64,000 nucleotides of DNA from Chloroflexota bacterium (lineage in GTDB: Bacteria; Chloroflexota; Limnocylindria; Limnocylindrales; CSP1-4), in assembly GCA_019637815.1 (NCBI GenBank), contig JAHBUZ010000002.1:124001-188000 (forward strand). The letters are read 5' to 3'. The stretch's first letter is position 1. Every line of letters starts with the position of its first letter. Positions 7,954 to 16,105 of the stretch are shown here, one piece after another. The position numbers were made by a program, and so were the translations under genes. The notes below the pieces were generated by a model. The model saw only the letters and a program-made list of their open reading frames with translations. It was not told the DNA's origin and did no database searches.

Positions 7954-8520
7954 TCAGTTGAGATACCCGTTGGTGCGGGCGCAGACGTGGCCCTCGAGGT
8001 TGAGCGGCTCGCCGCAGAAGGGGCACGGCGGGCGCCCGGCTGCCACGATCCTCGCGGCGCGTCGGGCGAAGCCGAGCGCCGCGGCCGCATCCAGCGTGAC
8101 CCGGAGCACATCCGGTCCCTCCGGGGCGTCGTCGGCGATGTCGTCCTCGTCCTCGTCGTCCTCGTCGCCGTAGGCCGAGCGTGCCTCCACGGTGATGTCC
8201 GCTGCCTCGCCGTCCCACGAGATCGTCAGCGTGGCGACCCGGAACGCCTCGCCGATGGGCTCATCGAGCGGCCGGTCATCGTCGTTCGGCGATCGAGTGT
8301 CGTCAGCGGCCGGGACGCCCGGCACCTCGCGCGACCGGAGCTCCGCGATGATCGCGATGATGCGATCCGCGAGCAGCGCGACCTGGACCTTCTCGAGCAC
8401 GACCGCGGCCAGCCGCCGGCCCTGGACGGCCTGGAGGAAGAAGGTGCGCTGACCGGGTCGGCCGATCGCGCCGGCGGCGAAGCGGTCGGGCAGGTCGAAC
8501 ACGAGGATGCGTCGGGGCAC
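7954..8520 (-). CDS. DUF3090 family protein with C-terminal zinc ribbon
   Basis: 188 residues, GTG start. The DUF3090 pattern is clear: FDLPDRFAAGAIGRPGQRTF at the start, EKVQVALLADRI in the middle, an acidic low-complexity stretch (DEDDEDEDD) and GRPPCPFCGEPLNLEGHVC at the end, whose CxxC...HxxC residues should bind zinc. The function is unknown. The family is almost always found with SCO1664-type kinases and a phosphatase-like gene in actinobacteria; no phosphatase is seen here. A TAGATT box lies seven bases before the GTG, so the mRNA may be leaderless. Confidence 0.9.
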   Translation of the reverse strand: MPRRILVFDLPDRFAAGAIGRPGQRTFFLQAVQGRRLAAVVLEKVQVALLADRIIAIIAELRSREVPGVPAADDTRSPNDDDRPLDEPIGEAFRVATLTISWDGEAADITVEARSAYGDEDDEDEDDIADDAPEGPDVLRVTLDAAAALGFARRAARIVAAGRPPCPFCGEPLNLEGHVCARTNGYLN

Positions 8521-8527
8521 GAGGCGG

Positions 8528-8533
8528 AATCTA
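8528..8533 (-). promoter_or_regulatory. -10 box (TAGATT) of the DUF3090-SCO1664 operon
   Basis: Read on the minus strand, TAGATT is followed by seven bases and the GTG start at 8520. There is no Shine-Dalgarno sequence between them. Predicted leaderless start of the two-gene operon. Confidence 0.45.
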
Positions 8534-8565
8534 GCGTCTGGTGCGTCCGGCGTCCGTCCGGGGCG

Positions 8566-8967
8566 TCACGCGTCGCGGACGAGCACGGACATGAGCGTGG
8601 ACACGACGCTCACCACGAGCGACGCGAGGAACGCGGCACCGATCGCGGCGGGCGTCAGGTCGGGCGGGAAGTCACCGAACCGCAGCAGCGGTTGCCAGAG
8701 CGCATCCACGACGTACGCGAGCAGCAGCAGCAGGCCGGCGTTCAGGAGGAACGAGAAGAGGCCCATCGTGAGCAGGTTGATGGGCAGGCTCAGGGCGCTC
8801 AGGACGGGTCGCACCCAGGTGTCGATGACGCCCAGCACGACCGCCAGCACCGCCACGGTGAGGAAGGTCTGCACGGGCTCGGAGCCCCAGGCCAGCTCGA
8901 TGTCCGGGACGATGAGTGCCGCGGCGACGAGCGCCACGCCGTCGATGATGATCCGGGTCAGCCGCAC
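8566..8967 (-). CDS. phage-holin-4-type (PF04020-like) membrane protein
   Basis: 133 residues with four hydrophobic segments. It matches the chromosomal 'phage holin family' membrane proteins: IDGVALVAAALIVPDIEL at the start, then a central VIDTWVRPVLSALSLPINLLT motif and a final helix. Despite the name these are conserved housekeeping membrane proteins of unknown role, not lysis genes, and no phage gene lies nearby. The GTG start at 8967 follows TAGACT by six bases with no ribosome binding site, another leaderless candidate. It is divergent from the LUD-domain gene. Confidence 0.82.
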   Translation of the reverse strand: MRLTRIIIDGVALVAAALIVPDIELAWGSEPVQTFLTVAVLAVVLGVIDTWVRPVLSALSLPINLLTMGLFSFLLNAGLLLLLAYVVDALWQPLLRFGDFPPDLTPAAIGAAFLASLVVSVVSTLMSVLVRDA

Positions 8968-8973
8968 CGACCG

Positions 8974-8979
8974 AGTCTA
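8974..8979 (-). promoter_or_regulatory. -10 box (TAGACT) of the holin-like gene
   Basis: On the minus strand TAGACT is separated from GTG 8967 by six bases. No -35 box or Shine-Dalgarno sequence was found. Predicted leaderless promoter. Confidence 0.45.
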
Positions 8980-9072
8980 GCCCAGGGTCGCTCGACCGGG
9001 CATCCCCAGGCACCGATCGCGCGTGCTCGTGCCCACTCACGGATGCGGGCTGCCGAGGCTGCGCAGCGCCCG

Positions 9073-9101
9073 TTCGACAACCGAGCCTTACGGTGTATAC
9101 T
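9073..9101 (+). promoter_or_regulatory. sigma70-type promoter of the LUD-domain gene
   Basis: TTCGAC (9073-9078) and TATACT (9096-9101) are separated by 17 bases. This is the best complete -35/-10 pair in the first 20 kb. Transcription would start near 9108, giving a leader of about 80 bases. Confidence 0.65.
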
Positions 9102-9132
9102 CCGGCCGACCCGATGGCACTTACGACGTAAG
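9087..9132. promoter_or_regulatory. possible operator: three CTTACG half-sites
   Basis: CTTACG occurs at 9087-9092 inside the promoter spacer and again at 9120-9125. The second copy is part of the palindrome CTTAC-GAC-GTAAG (9120-9132). One site overlaps the promoter and a palindrome lies just downstream of the predicted start, an arrangement expected for a dimeric repressor. The cognate protein is not identified. Confidence 0.45.
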
Positions 9133-9188
9133 GCCAGCGAGGGCATCCAGATGCCGACCGGCGATGCCGGAGGAAGGGAGTCCGCACC

Positions 9189-9821
9189 ATGTCCACGCCG
9201 ACGCTCACCACCAGTGAGCGCTACACCGTCCCCGCGAGCGACGAGGTCGTCGAGCGCACGGCCGAGGCCCTCCGCGGGCGCGGATTCGAGGTCCGCATCG
9301 CCGCCGACCGCGACGCCGCACGCGAGGCCGTCTTCGACCTCATCCCGGTCGGGTCCGAGGTCAACCAGGCGTCCTCGCTGACCGTGGATACGCTGGGCAT
9401 CGGTGATGCCCTCGTGGAGCGGGAGGAGTACGTCGCGCTCAAGCCGCGCCTGTGGGCGATGGATCGCGAGACGCACGCGCGTGAGTTCCGCCAGCAGTTC
9501 GCCGGTCCGGACGTGGTGGTGGGCAGCGTCCACGCCGTGACCGAGGACGGACAACTCGTGGCAGCGTCCATGAGCGGCAGCCAGCTGGGCATGTACGCGG
9601 GCGGGGCCGGGCATGTGGTGCTGGTCGTCGGGACCCAGAAGATCGTGCCGGACCTCGACAGCGCGTTCGCACGCATCGAGGACCACGTGTTCCCGCTGGA
9701 GGACGCGCGGGCCCAGGAGGTGTACGGCATGCATTCGGCGATCAACAAGCTGCTGGTCATCCGGGGTGACATGCCCGGTCGGCTCGCGGTGGTCCTGGTC
9801 AGGGACGCGATCGGGTTCTGA
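9189..9821 (+). CDS. LUD-domain protein (LutC/YkgG-like)
   Basis: 210 residues forming a single LUD domain: ALRGRGFEVRIAADRDAA, then GSEVNQASSLTVDTLG, the phosphate-binding-like GPDVVVGSVHAVTEDGQLV and the GGAGHVVLVVGTQKIV motif. Relatives act in lactate utilisation (LutABC) or as stand-alone LUD proteins of uncertain role; LutA and LutB are absent here. It has its own promoter and a strong ribosome binding site (GGAGGAAGGGAG) before ATG 9189. A redox or lactate-linked role is inferred from the family only. Confidence 0.85.
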   Translation: MSTPTLTTSERYTVPASDEVVERTAEALRGRGFEVRIAADRDAAREAVFDLIPVGSEVNQASSLTVDTLGIGDALVEREEYVALKPRLWAMDRETHAREFRQQFAGPDVVVGSVHAVTEDGQLVAASMSGSQLGMYAGGAGHVVLVVGTQKIVPDLDSAFARIEDHVFPLEDARAQEVYGMHSAINKLLVIRGDMPGRLAVVLVRDAIGF

Positions 9822-9931
9822 CCCGGGTGGTGCCCCAGGGTGGGCACCCCTCACTGCTCGGCACCTCGGCGGCGTGGCGTGGGACCATGAGGCCCTCGTC
9901 GTCCTGCACCAGCCACCGAGGGAGCTGCCCG

Positions 9932-10864
9932 ATGCCTGACCCGATCCGCATGGGTGTCCTGGCCTGGAACCAGTACACCGACTGGCCTGCGATGCGCGAT
10001 GCCGGTCGCGAGGCGGATCGCCTCGGCTACGACTCGCTGTGGACCTGGGACCACCTGTATCCCATCATCGGGCGGTCCGATGGGCCGTTCCTCGAGGGTT
10101 ACATGGTCCTCGGCGGCTGGAGCCAGGTCACGACACGCCCGACGCTCGGGCTGATGGTCGGCGCCAACACCTTCCGGAACCCGGCACTCGTGGTCAAGCA
10201 GATCACCACGCTCGACCACCTGTCAGGGGGTCGAGCGGTGCTGGGCATCGGGGCGGCGTGGTTCGAGGAGGAGCACGTTGCCTTCGGCATCGATTTCGGG
10301 CGGAGCGTGGGTGAACGACTCGATCGTCTCGACGAGGCGGTCGCCCTGATGCACGACATGCTCACGGACGGGGTGGCCACGGCTCGAGGGGTCGTGTACC
10401 ACGCGAAGGATGTCCGCAACGATCCACGACCGCTCCAGGAGCGGTTGCCCATCCTCATCGGTGGGGGCGGCGAGCGCAAGACGCTGCGGACCGTCGCTCG
10501 GTATGCCGATGCCTGGAACGTGGCGCAGGTGACGCCCGACGAGGCCCGCGCCAAGCACGAGGTGCTGCTCCGCTGGTGCGACGAGCTCGGCCGCGACCCG
10601 GACACCATCGAGTGCTCGGTGAGCCTCGGGCCCGCAGCGATCCGCGACGACCCGGCCGAGGCGAAGGCGCTCGTGGGTCGATACCACGAAACCAACCCGG
10701 GGATGACGCGGTCGGTGCTCATCGGCTCCGGCGAGTGGATGACGGAGCGCTGCCAGGCATACGTGGACGCCGGCTTCCGGCACATCGTGTTCCACCTGGT
10801 GCCGCCCTACGACCCGGAGTCGCTCGAGCGCTTCGTCAGCGAGGTGCGGCCGGCGCTCCGCTGA
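9932..10864 (+). CDS. LLM-class F420-dependent oxidoreductase
   Basis: 310 residues of luciferase-like monooxygenase fold. The N-terminal GREADRLGYDSLWTWDHL, the TTLDHLSGGRAVLGIGAAW block and the glycine-rich LPILIGGGGERKTLR are characteristic of the F420-dependent branch. The substrate is unknown. The frame is open further upstream; ATG 9932 is chosen for GAGGGAG nine bases before it and a normal N-terminus. The 3' end runs 29 bases into the 3' end of the hydrogenase maturation protease gene on the other strand. If F420 is really the cofactor, the host should encode F420 synthesis elsewhere. Confidence 0.9.
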   Translation: MPDPIRMGVLAWNQYTDWPAMRDAGREADRLGYDSLWTWDHLYPIIGRSDGPFLEGYMVLGGWSQVTTRPTLGLMVGANTFRNPALVVKQITTLDHLSGGRAVLGIGAAWFEEEHVAFGIDFGRSVGERLDRLDEAVALMHDMLTDGVATARGVVYHAKDVRNDPRPLQERLPILIGGGGERKTLRTVARYADAWNVAQVTPDEARAKHEVLLRWCDELGRDPDTIECSVSLGPAAIRDDPAEAKALVGRYHETNPGMTRSVLIGSGEWMTERCQAYVDAGFRHIVFHLVPPYDPESLERFVSEVRPALR

Positions 10865-11375
10865 TCGGCTCGCCCGCGACCGTCGGTCCCGCGAGCGCCT
10901 CGATCTCGACCTCCAGCAGCGCGCACAGTCCCGGCAGGGCATCGGCCACGGCCGGCGACAGCGACTCCCCGATGACACAGGACGCGGCACCGACCCCCAG
11001 GAACGTCCCCCGCACCGTCCAGCCGAGGACCTCGGCGATGGCGAGGGTCTGGGCGAGTGGCAGCTGGTGTCCGGAGATGGGTACCCAGGGCTGCGCGGTC
11101 TCCTCGAGGGTGACCAGGGACGTCCGGATCAGCGTCCCGGGCTCAGGGCCGAGCACCGCATCGACGATGATCACCGGCTGATCGTCCGGGATCGCCAGCA
11201 GCTCCTCCAGCCCGACCGACGGCCGCACGCGCACCTCCGCGAGGTCGCGGATGGCCGGGTCCAGCATGGCCACGACCGCGGCGGCTGCCGCGTCATCTCC
11301 GCGGAGCGGCTCCCCGCAGGCGAGCACGAGCGGCCGGATCACCGAGGACTCGTCGGGGCATCGCGGCTCGCTCAT
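10836..11375 (-). CDS. [NiFe] hydrogenase maturation protease
   Basis: 179 residues of the HycI/HybD/HoxW family. CGEPLRGDDAAAAAV carries the metal-sensing acidic residue, VIIVDAVLGPEPGT the second strand, and SGHQLPLAQTLAIAEVLG the His-containing helix. The enzyme removes the C-terminal peptide of the large subunit after nickel insertion. Its ATG overlaps the large-subunit stop (ATGA), so it is the last gene of the hydrogenase operon. An upstream in-frame ATG (11456) would lie well inside the large-subunit gene and is rejected. Confidence 0.9.
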   Translation of the reverse strand: MSEPRCPDESSVIRPLVLACGEPLRGDDAAAAAVVAMLDPAIRDLAEVRVRPSVGLEELLAIPDDQPVIIVDAVLGPEPGTLIRTSLVTLEETAQPWVPISGHQLPLAQTLAIAEVLGWTVRGTFLGVGAASCVIGESLSPAVADALPGLCALLEVEIEALAGPTVAGEPISGAPAAPR

Positions 11376-12706
11376 CCGGGGGTCTCCGCCATCGGCAACC
11401 GCTGGACGTCGACCTCGAGGAAGTGTGTCGCGCACGAGATGCATGGGTCGTAGCACCGGATGAGCGCCTCGAGCCGGTCGGTCGCCTCCCGGTCCGGCAG
11501 GGACAGCACGCTCGGCAGGAACGCCCGGAGGTCATCCTCGATGGCCGCCTGGTTCTGGCTGGTGGGCGGCACGATGGTCGCCGCGACCACCCGACCCGCG
11601 TCATCGACGTCATAACGGTGGAACAGCAGGCCGCGGGGTGCCTCCGTCGACCAGGCGGCTCGGCCCGCCCGCGGTGTCCAGGGGACGCGTGGCGCATCGG
11701 GTCGCTGGTAGGCATCGATGAGCTCGAGTGCCTCGGCGCACGCGTGGACCATCTCCACCGCCCGCGCGAGGATGCTCCGGAACCGCTCCAGTCGGATGCG
11801 CTCGGCGCCACCGACCCGTCCCAGGGCATCGGCTGCGAGCGGATGGAGCTGGTCGCCGCCAAGGACGATGCGTGCGCTGGGACCGAGCAGATGTCGTCGG
11901 CCGTCGCGGTCGGTCGCCTGGAGCGCCGTCGACCAGGGGACCTGCCGCTCCACGAACACGTCCTCCCACGCGTCCGGGGACAGCCGGAGCCCGTCGCTGG
12001 ACACGATGACGCCATCATCGATGCCATAGCCGTCCAGCCCGGACAGCGCGAGCAGCCGCGGTTCCAGCTGGAACCCGGGGAACGACAGGGTCGCCAGCCA
12101 GTCGACGGTCTCCTGTGCCTCCCGAAGGGCCTGCTCCAGCTCCGGGCGCAGCGCGCGGAGCGCCGCGACCGTCGGGACATGGCTGAAGCCGCCGACCCGC
12201 ACGCTCACCGGGTGCACCGAGCGCCCACCCAGGAGCTCCAGGATGGCCACGCCGGCATGCTTGAGCCGCAGCCCTCGCTCGACGATCGACCGATGGTCGC
12301 GTGCCATCGCGAGCGCGTCCGGGTAGCCCAGGAAGTCGGGGGCATGCAGCAGGTGGATGTGGAGCGCGTGGCTCTGGAGCCATTCGCCCCAGTAGAGCAG
12401 GCGTCGAAGTCGCCGGACCTCCGGGTCGAGGGTCACCTCGCACAGGTGCTCGAAGGCGATCGCCACGGTGAGCTGATAGGCGACGGGGCAGATGCCACAG
12501 ATGCGCGCGACGATGTCGATGACCTCGTCGGCATCGCGGCCCACCACGAGCCGCTCGAAGAAGCGGGGCACCTCGAAGATCGAGAGGTGTGCCTCCACGA
12601 TCTCGTCGCCCCGGACCACGACCTCGAGCCGGCCCTCACCCTCGACGCGCGAGACGCTGGGGACGGCCAGTCGTCGCTCCAGGACCTGGGTGTCGTGCAT
12701 GGTCAT
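11372..12706 (-). CDS. hyhL: [NiFe] hydrogenase large (catalytic) subunit, group 3-like
   Basis: 444 residues. The two nickel-binding motifs are RICGICP (Cys70, Cys73) and DPCISCATH (Cys422, Cys425). The conserved His after the second motif is followed by 16 residues that the maturation protease would cleave off. SRVEGEGRL and a short overall length match the cytoplasmic group 3 (3b/3d) hydrogenases rather than membrane-bound group 1. With the partner subunits it should reduce or oxidise NADP+ with H2. ATG 12706 overlaps the stop of the small-subunit gene (ATGA); a second ATG two codons later is possible. Confidence 0.95.
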   Translation of the reverse strand: MTMHDTQVLERRLAVPSVSRVEGEGRLEVVVRGDEIVEAHLSIFEVPRFFERLVVGRDADEVIDIVARICGICPVAYQLTVAIAFEHLCEVTLDPEVRRLRRLLYWGEWLQSHALHIHLLHAPDFLGYPDALAMARDHRSIVERGLRLKHAGVAILELLGGRSVHPVSVRVGGFSHVPTVAALRALRPELEQALREAQETVDWLATLSFPGFQLEPRLLALSGLDGYGIDDGVIVSSDGLRLSPDAWEDVFVERQVPWSTALQATDRDGRRHLLGPSARIVLGGDQLHPLAADALGRVGGAERIRLERFRSILARAVEMVHACAEALELIDAYQRPDAPRVPWTPRAGRAAWSTEAPRGLLFHRYDVDDAGRVVAATIVPPTSQNQAAIEDDLRAFLPSVLSLPDREATDRLEALIRCYDPCISCATHFLEVDVQRLPMAETPG

Positions 12707-13602
12707 GCCCCCGGGGTCGGGACGTCGGTCGCACGCGGGCCGGACGCGTGGGTGGCGTCCGCCGAGGTCGTCGGGAACCCGGGTGGCCCACCCCGTGCAT
12801 CGATGGCCGCCCGGAACGGCGCCGACCACGCCGTGAACAGCGAGAGCCGGCGAGCGAGCGTCGCGTCATCGAGGCCCCGGCCGGCGAGGCCCGCTGCCAG
12901 GCCTGCCACGTTCGCGTCCTCGCGCGGGCCGAAGCACGCGTAGCAGCCGCGCCCCCACGCCGGGCAGATGGCGCCACAGCCGGTGCGGGTCAGGGGCCCC
13001 AGGCATGGCTCGCCGTGGGCCACCACCACGCACACGGTGCCGACTCGCTTGCAGGCGGCGCACACGGCCTCATCCGGCAGCTGGGGTCGACGTCCGACCC
13101 GCAGCGCCGTGAGCAACTCCACCAGCTGGCCGCCGTCGATGGGACAGCCGCGCAGCTCCGCGTCCACGCGCACGTGGTCCGCGACGGGCGTGACCGTGGG
13201 CAACGCGTCGACCCATGTGGGCTCCGGGTAGACGGACGGCGCCACCGCGTCCCGGGCCCAGCCACGGAGTGCCTGGATGCCGCCGCTCGTGGCGCAGGCG
13301 CCGATGGTCACGAGGAGCCCGCTGCGCTCGCGCAGGCTGCGGAGGTGGTGCGCCTGCTCGTCGGTGCTCACGGAGCCCTCCACGAGCAGCAGATCGTACG
13401 GGCCATCCGACCGGTCCGAGCTCGCCTCCCCGAACTCGATGATCCGGAAATGGGTCCCCAGGTCGAGCAGCAGCGGGCCCAGCCCGAGCAGGGCGAGCTG
13501 GCAGCCATCGCAGCTGGCCAGCTTGACCACGCCCACGGAGAGCGGTGGAGCGGTGAGCGGCGGTGTGACGTCCACGATGGGGAGTGACGCATGGCCGGCC
13601 AT
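12703..13602 (-). CDS. hyhS: [NiFe] hydrogenase small subunit, group 3-like
   Basis: 299 residues without the Tat signal of group 1 enzymes, so cytoplasmic. VVKLASCDGCQLALL (Cys31, Cys34) starts the proximal [4Fe-4S] site, with further Cys in IGACATSGG, LRGCPIDGGQ and the cluster-rich CAACK/GPLTRTGCGAICPAWGRGCYACFGP region. These give three [4Fe-4S] clusters that carry electrons from the large subunit to the diaphorase part. The ATG shares one base with the upstream stop (TGATG), and the 3' end overlaps the large-subunit start. The C-terminal 30 residues are low in structure. Confidence 0.94.
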   Translation of the reverse strand: MAGHASLPIVDVTPPLTAPPLSVGVVKLASCDGCQLALLGLGPLLLDLGTHFRIIEFGEASSDRSDGPYDLLLVEGSVSTDEQAHHLRSLRERSGLLVTIGACATSGGIQALRGWARDAVAPSVYPEPTWVDALPTVTPVADHVRVDAELRGCPIDGGQLVELLTALRVGRRPQLPDEAVCAACKRVGTVCVVVAHGEPCLGPLTRTGCGAICPAWGRGCYACFGPREDANVAGLAAGLAGRGLDDATLARRLSLFTAWSAPFRAAIDARGGPPGFPTTSADATHASGPRATDVPTPGA

Positions 13603-15617
13603 CAGATGCCCTCCAGGTCGAACGTGTCGCCGAGCTCCGCGCGGGAGAACACCGGGCCATCGCGACACACGAAGAAGCGGCCCATCTGACAGTGCCCGCA
13701 GAGACCGACGCCGCACTCCATGTGGCGTTCCATGGACACGTAGATGCGGTCGGGCAACATGCCCATGCCCGCGAGCGTGCGTGACGCGGCCTGCATCATC
13801 CGTTCCGGGCCACAGACATAGGCGATCGTGCGCACCGGGTCGATGGCTGTCCGGTCGAACAGCTGGGTCACGACGCCCACGGGTCCGGTCCAGTCGGAGC
13901 CGGCTCGATCGACGGTCACGCCGATGTCCAGGTCCGTGCGAGCCTGCCACCGCTCGATGTCCGGCCGGAGTACGAGGTCATCCGGTGTCCGGGCACCGAT
14001 CACGAGGCGGACGGTGCGGTACCGGCCGCGGTCGGCGAGCACACGCTCGATGAGCGGTCGCAGCGGTGGCAGACCCAGCCCGCCCGCCACGATGAGCACG
14101 TCGCGGTCGTCCGCGAGCTCGACGGGCCAGCCTCGACCGAGCGGCCCCCGAAGCCCGAGCTGCGATCCCGGCCGGAGCCGGGTCAGCGCGGTGGTGGCGG
14201 GACCCGCGGCGCGGATGGTCAGGTCGATGCCATCGGGGCGATAGCGCGAGATAGAGATGGGCGCCGCCGAGAAGCCCGGCAGCGCGACCATCATGAACTG
14301 GCCGGGCTGCCCCGCGCGGATCGCCGCATCGACATCGTGGAGCGAGAGCGTCCACGTGTCCGGCGTCTCGGGCGTCACGGAGCCGACCGTGGCCACGACG
14401 TACTCGCCGGGATGTGCCGCCGCGATGGGCAGCGATGTCCCGATCGCGGGCGCGGGCGGTGGGCCGGCGATCGCTGCGAGCTCATCGCGGATGTCGATGC
14501 CCACGGGGCACCACGTGACGCACCGACCACAGCCGACGCACCCCATGCTGCCGAACTGCTCGACCCACGTCCCGAACTTGTGGGTGAGCCACTGGCGATA
14601 GCGGTCCTGGCGACGGGTGCGGAAGTTGCCTCCGGCAACGGCCCCGAACCCGAGCGTGAAACAGGAGTCCCACTCGCGTGTCGACGTGGCGCTGGTGGCG
14701 TCGAGGTCGGAGACCTGGCTGACGCTCGTGCAGAAGCACGTCGGGCAGACCATGGTGCAGCTGGTGCAGGCGAGGCAGCGCTCGGCGACCTCCGCCCAGC
14801 GGGGATGCTCCGGGTTGGCGATGAGGCGCTCCGAGAGGCCGTTCGTGTCCACCTGCCGGGTGATCGCGGCACGTGCCCGGTCGGGCACCGCGCGCGCCGC
14901 CTCGACCTGTGATGCGTCCGCGCTGGACAGCGCCAGCCGGTCCACGAGGTCCCGCCCGGTGGTCGTGCCCACCCGGACCACGAACCCGTCGTCCAGCTCC
15001 GTGAGCGCCAGATCGTGGCCGGTGACCACCTCCGGCCCGGTGCCCATCGAGGTGCAGAAGCAGGTCCCCGACGGCGTCGCGCAGTCCACACCGATGGTGA
15101 GGGTCCCGCTCCGGCGGGCGCGGTAGTCGGCATCGGCCACGGGGCCGCCCAGGAGCACCCGGTCCTGGATCGCGATGGCCGCGAGGTCGCAGGCGCGGGC
15201 ACCCAGGAAGGCCACCGGTGGTACCTCGCGGGTCGGGGTCTCGAAGCGCAGCTGGTCGCCCTCACGACGTGCGACACCCAGCTCCACCGATGGCGGGAAT
15301 GTCCAGCGCTTCCAGCTCGTGGGGGACGCCGCGAACCCGAACGTGTGCGCATCGTCCGTCGAGACGCGGGCGCGATACCGGCCCGGGCGCTGCTCGTCGG
15401 TCACGCCCGCGGGCAGCTCTGCCGCCGACCCGATCTCGCGGTACACGACCACGCCGTCCTCGAATGCCGGACCGACGACCGTGCGGCCATCCGCCCGGAG
15501 CAGCGCGACGAGACGGTCGAGTTCCGCCCGCGGCAGCCACCAGCGGGTCGCGTCGGTGACGGGTAGTGGATCCATGGCGGGTGTCGCGTCCGTCGTCCGT
15601 GTCGTCCCGGTGGTCAT
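13602..15617 (-). CDS. fused hydrogenase beta-gamma subunit (4Fe-4S dicluster + FAD/NAD(P) reductase)
   Basis: 671 residues that join two proteins usually separate in group 3b (sulf)hydrogenases. Residues 20-380 are the beta (HyhB/HydB-type) part, with two four-Cys clusters (Cys281/284/287/291 and Cys360/363/366/370) plus an extra CATPSGTCFC stretch. Residues about 395-671 are the gamma (HyhG-type) part: FAD domain (PISISRYRPDG), NAD(P) domain (ILIVAGGLGLPPLRPL, YVCGPERMM) and a terminal [2Fe-2S] motif (Cys635/640/643/651). It moves electrons between NAD(P)H and the hydrogenase. It overlaps the neighbouring genes on both sides. The reading frame is continuous through the junction, so the fusion looks genuine. 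Confidence 0.93.
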   Translation of the reverse strand: MTTGTTRTTDATPAMDPLPVTDATRWWLPRAELDRLVALLRADGRTVVGPAFEDGVVVYREIGSAAELPAGVTDEQRPGRYRARVSTDDAHTFGFAASPTSWKRWTFPPSVELGVARREGDQLRFETPTREVPPVAFLGARACDLAAIAIQDRVLLGGPVADADYRARRSGTLTIGVDCATPSGTCFCTSMGTGPEVVTGHDLALTELDDGFVVRVGTTTGRDLVDRLALSSADASQVEAARAVPDRARAAITRQVDTNGLSERLIANPEHPRWAEVAERCLACTSCTMVCPTCFCTSVSQVSDLDATSATSTREWDSCFTLGFGAVAGGNFRTRRQDRYRQWLTHKFGTWVEQFGSMGCVGCGRCVTWCPVGIDIRDELAAIAGPPPAPAIGTSLPIAAAHPGEYVVATVGSVTPETPDTWTLSLHDVDAAIRAGQPGQFMMVALPGFSAAPISISRYRPDGIDLTIRAAGPATTALTRLRPGSQLGLRGPLGRGWPVELADDRDVLIVAGGLGLPPLRPLIERVLADRGRYRTVRLVIGARTPDDLVLRPDIERWQARTDLDIGVTVDRAGSDWTGPVGVVTQLFDRTAIDPVRTIAYVCGPERMMQAASRTLAGMGMLPDRIYVSMERHMECGVGLCGHCQMGRFFVCRDGPVFSRAELGDTFDLEGI

Positions 15618-16105
15618 GCCGCACCCCCGTGTCGTGGGCCGCCCGGGCGATACATGTCCATGAGTTGCTGGCGCGTGGCGAGCAGTCGGCGGGCGACCGC
15701 GTCAAGCGCCTGGCGATGGATCGCCGCGGACAGGACCGGGTCGACGGCCAGCTGCGCACGGAGCGCGGCGCCCGGGAACGCGGCCACCCGGGACGCCTCG
15801 ATCGCCGTCACGGTGGCGGTGGCGGGCATCGGCGCGAGCAGCACCGACCAGCCCACGATGTCGCCGGCCTCCACGGTCATGAGCGTGAGCTCCTCGCGTC
15901 CCGGCTCACGCTCGGCCACCCGGGCGCGGCCGTGCAGCAGGAGCACCAGCTCCGGGGTCGGGGTGCCCTCGGTCAGGAGGACCGTGCCGGGCTCGACGTC
16001 ACGCAGGTGTCCGAGTGCCGCGAGTCGATCGAGCGCATCGGCCGGCAGCCCGACACCGAACCAGGTCGCGCCGACCTCCCGGCGCAGGGTCTCGTTGGCA
16101 TCCAT
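15614..16105 (-). CDS. stand-alone cyclic-nucleotide-binding-domain protein
   Basis: 163 residues: a single CRP/cNMP-binding beta-barrel (about 30-130) with VEPGTVLLTEGTPTPELVLLLHG and GWSVLLAPMPATATVTAIE, then a helical tail. There is no helix-turn-helix domain, so it is not a transcription factor by itself. Similar proteins sit beside group 3b hydrogenases in mycobacteria. It is the first gene of the hydrogenase operon and overlaps the next gene by ATGA. A regulatory role on the hydrogenase complex is inferred from this conserved position. The usual PRR phosphate-binding Arg pattern is not obvious, so the ligand may not be cAMP. Confidence 0.85.
   Translation of the reverse strand: MDANETLRREVGATWFGVGLPADALDRLAALGHLRDVEPGTVLLTEGTPTPELVLLLHGRARVAEREPGREELTLMTVEAGDIVGWSVLLAPMPATATVTAIEASRVAAFPGAALRAQLAVDPVLSAAIHRQALDAVARRLLATRQQLMDMYRPGGPRHGGAA

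Noticed and set aside
8566..8967. Holin-like protein as evidence of a prophage
   Set aside because: The family is a chromosomal membrane protein group and no phage structural, lysis or integrase gene is nearby.
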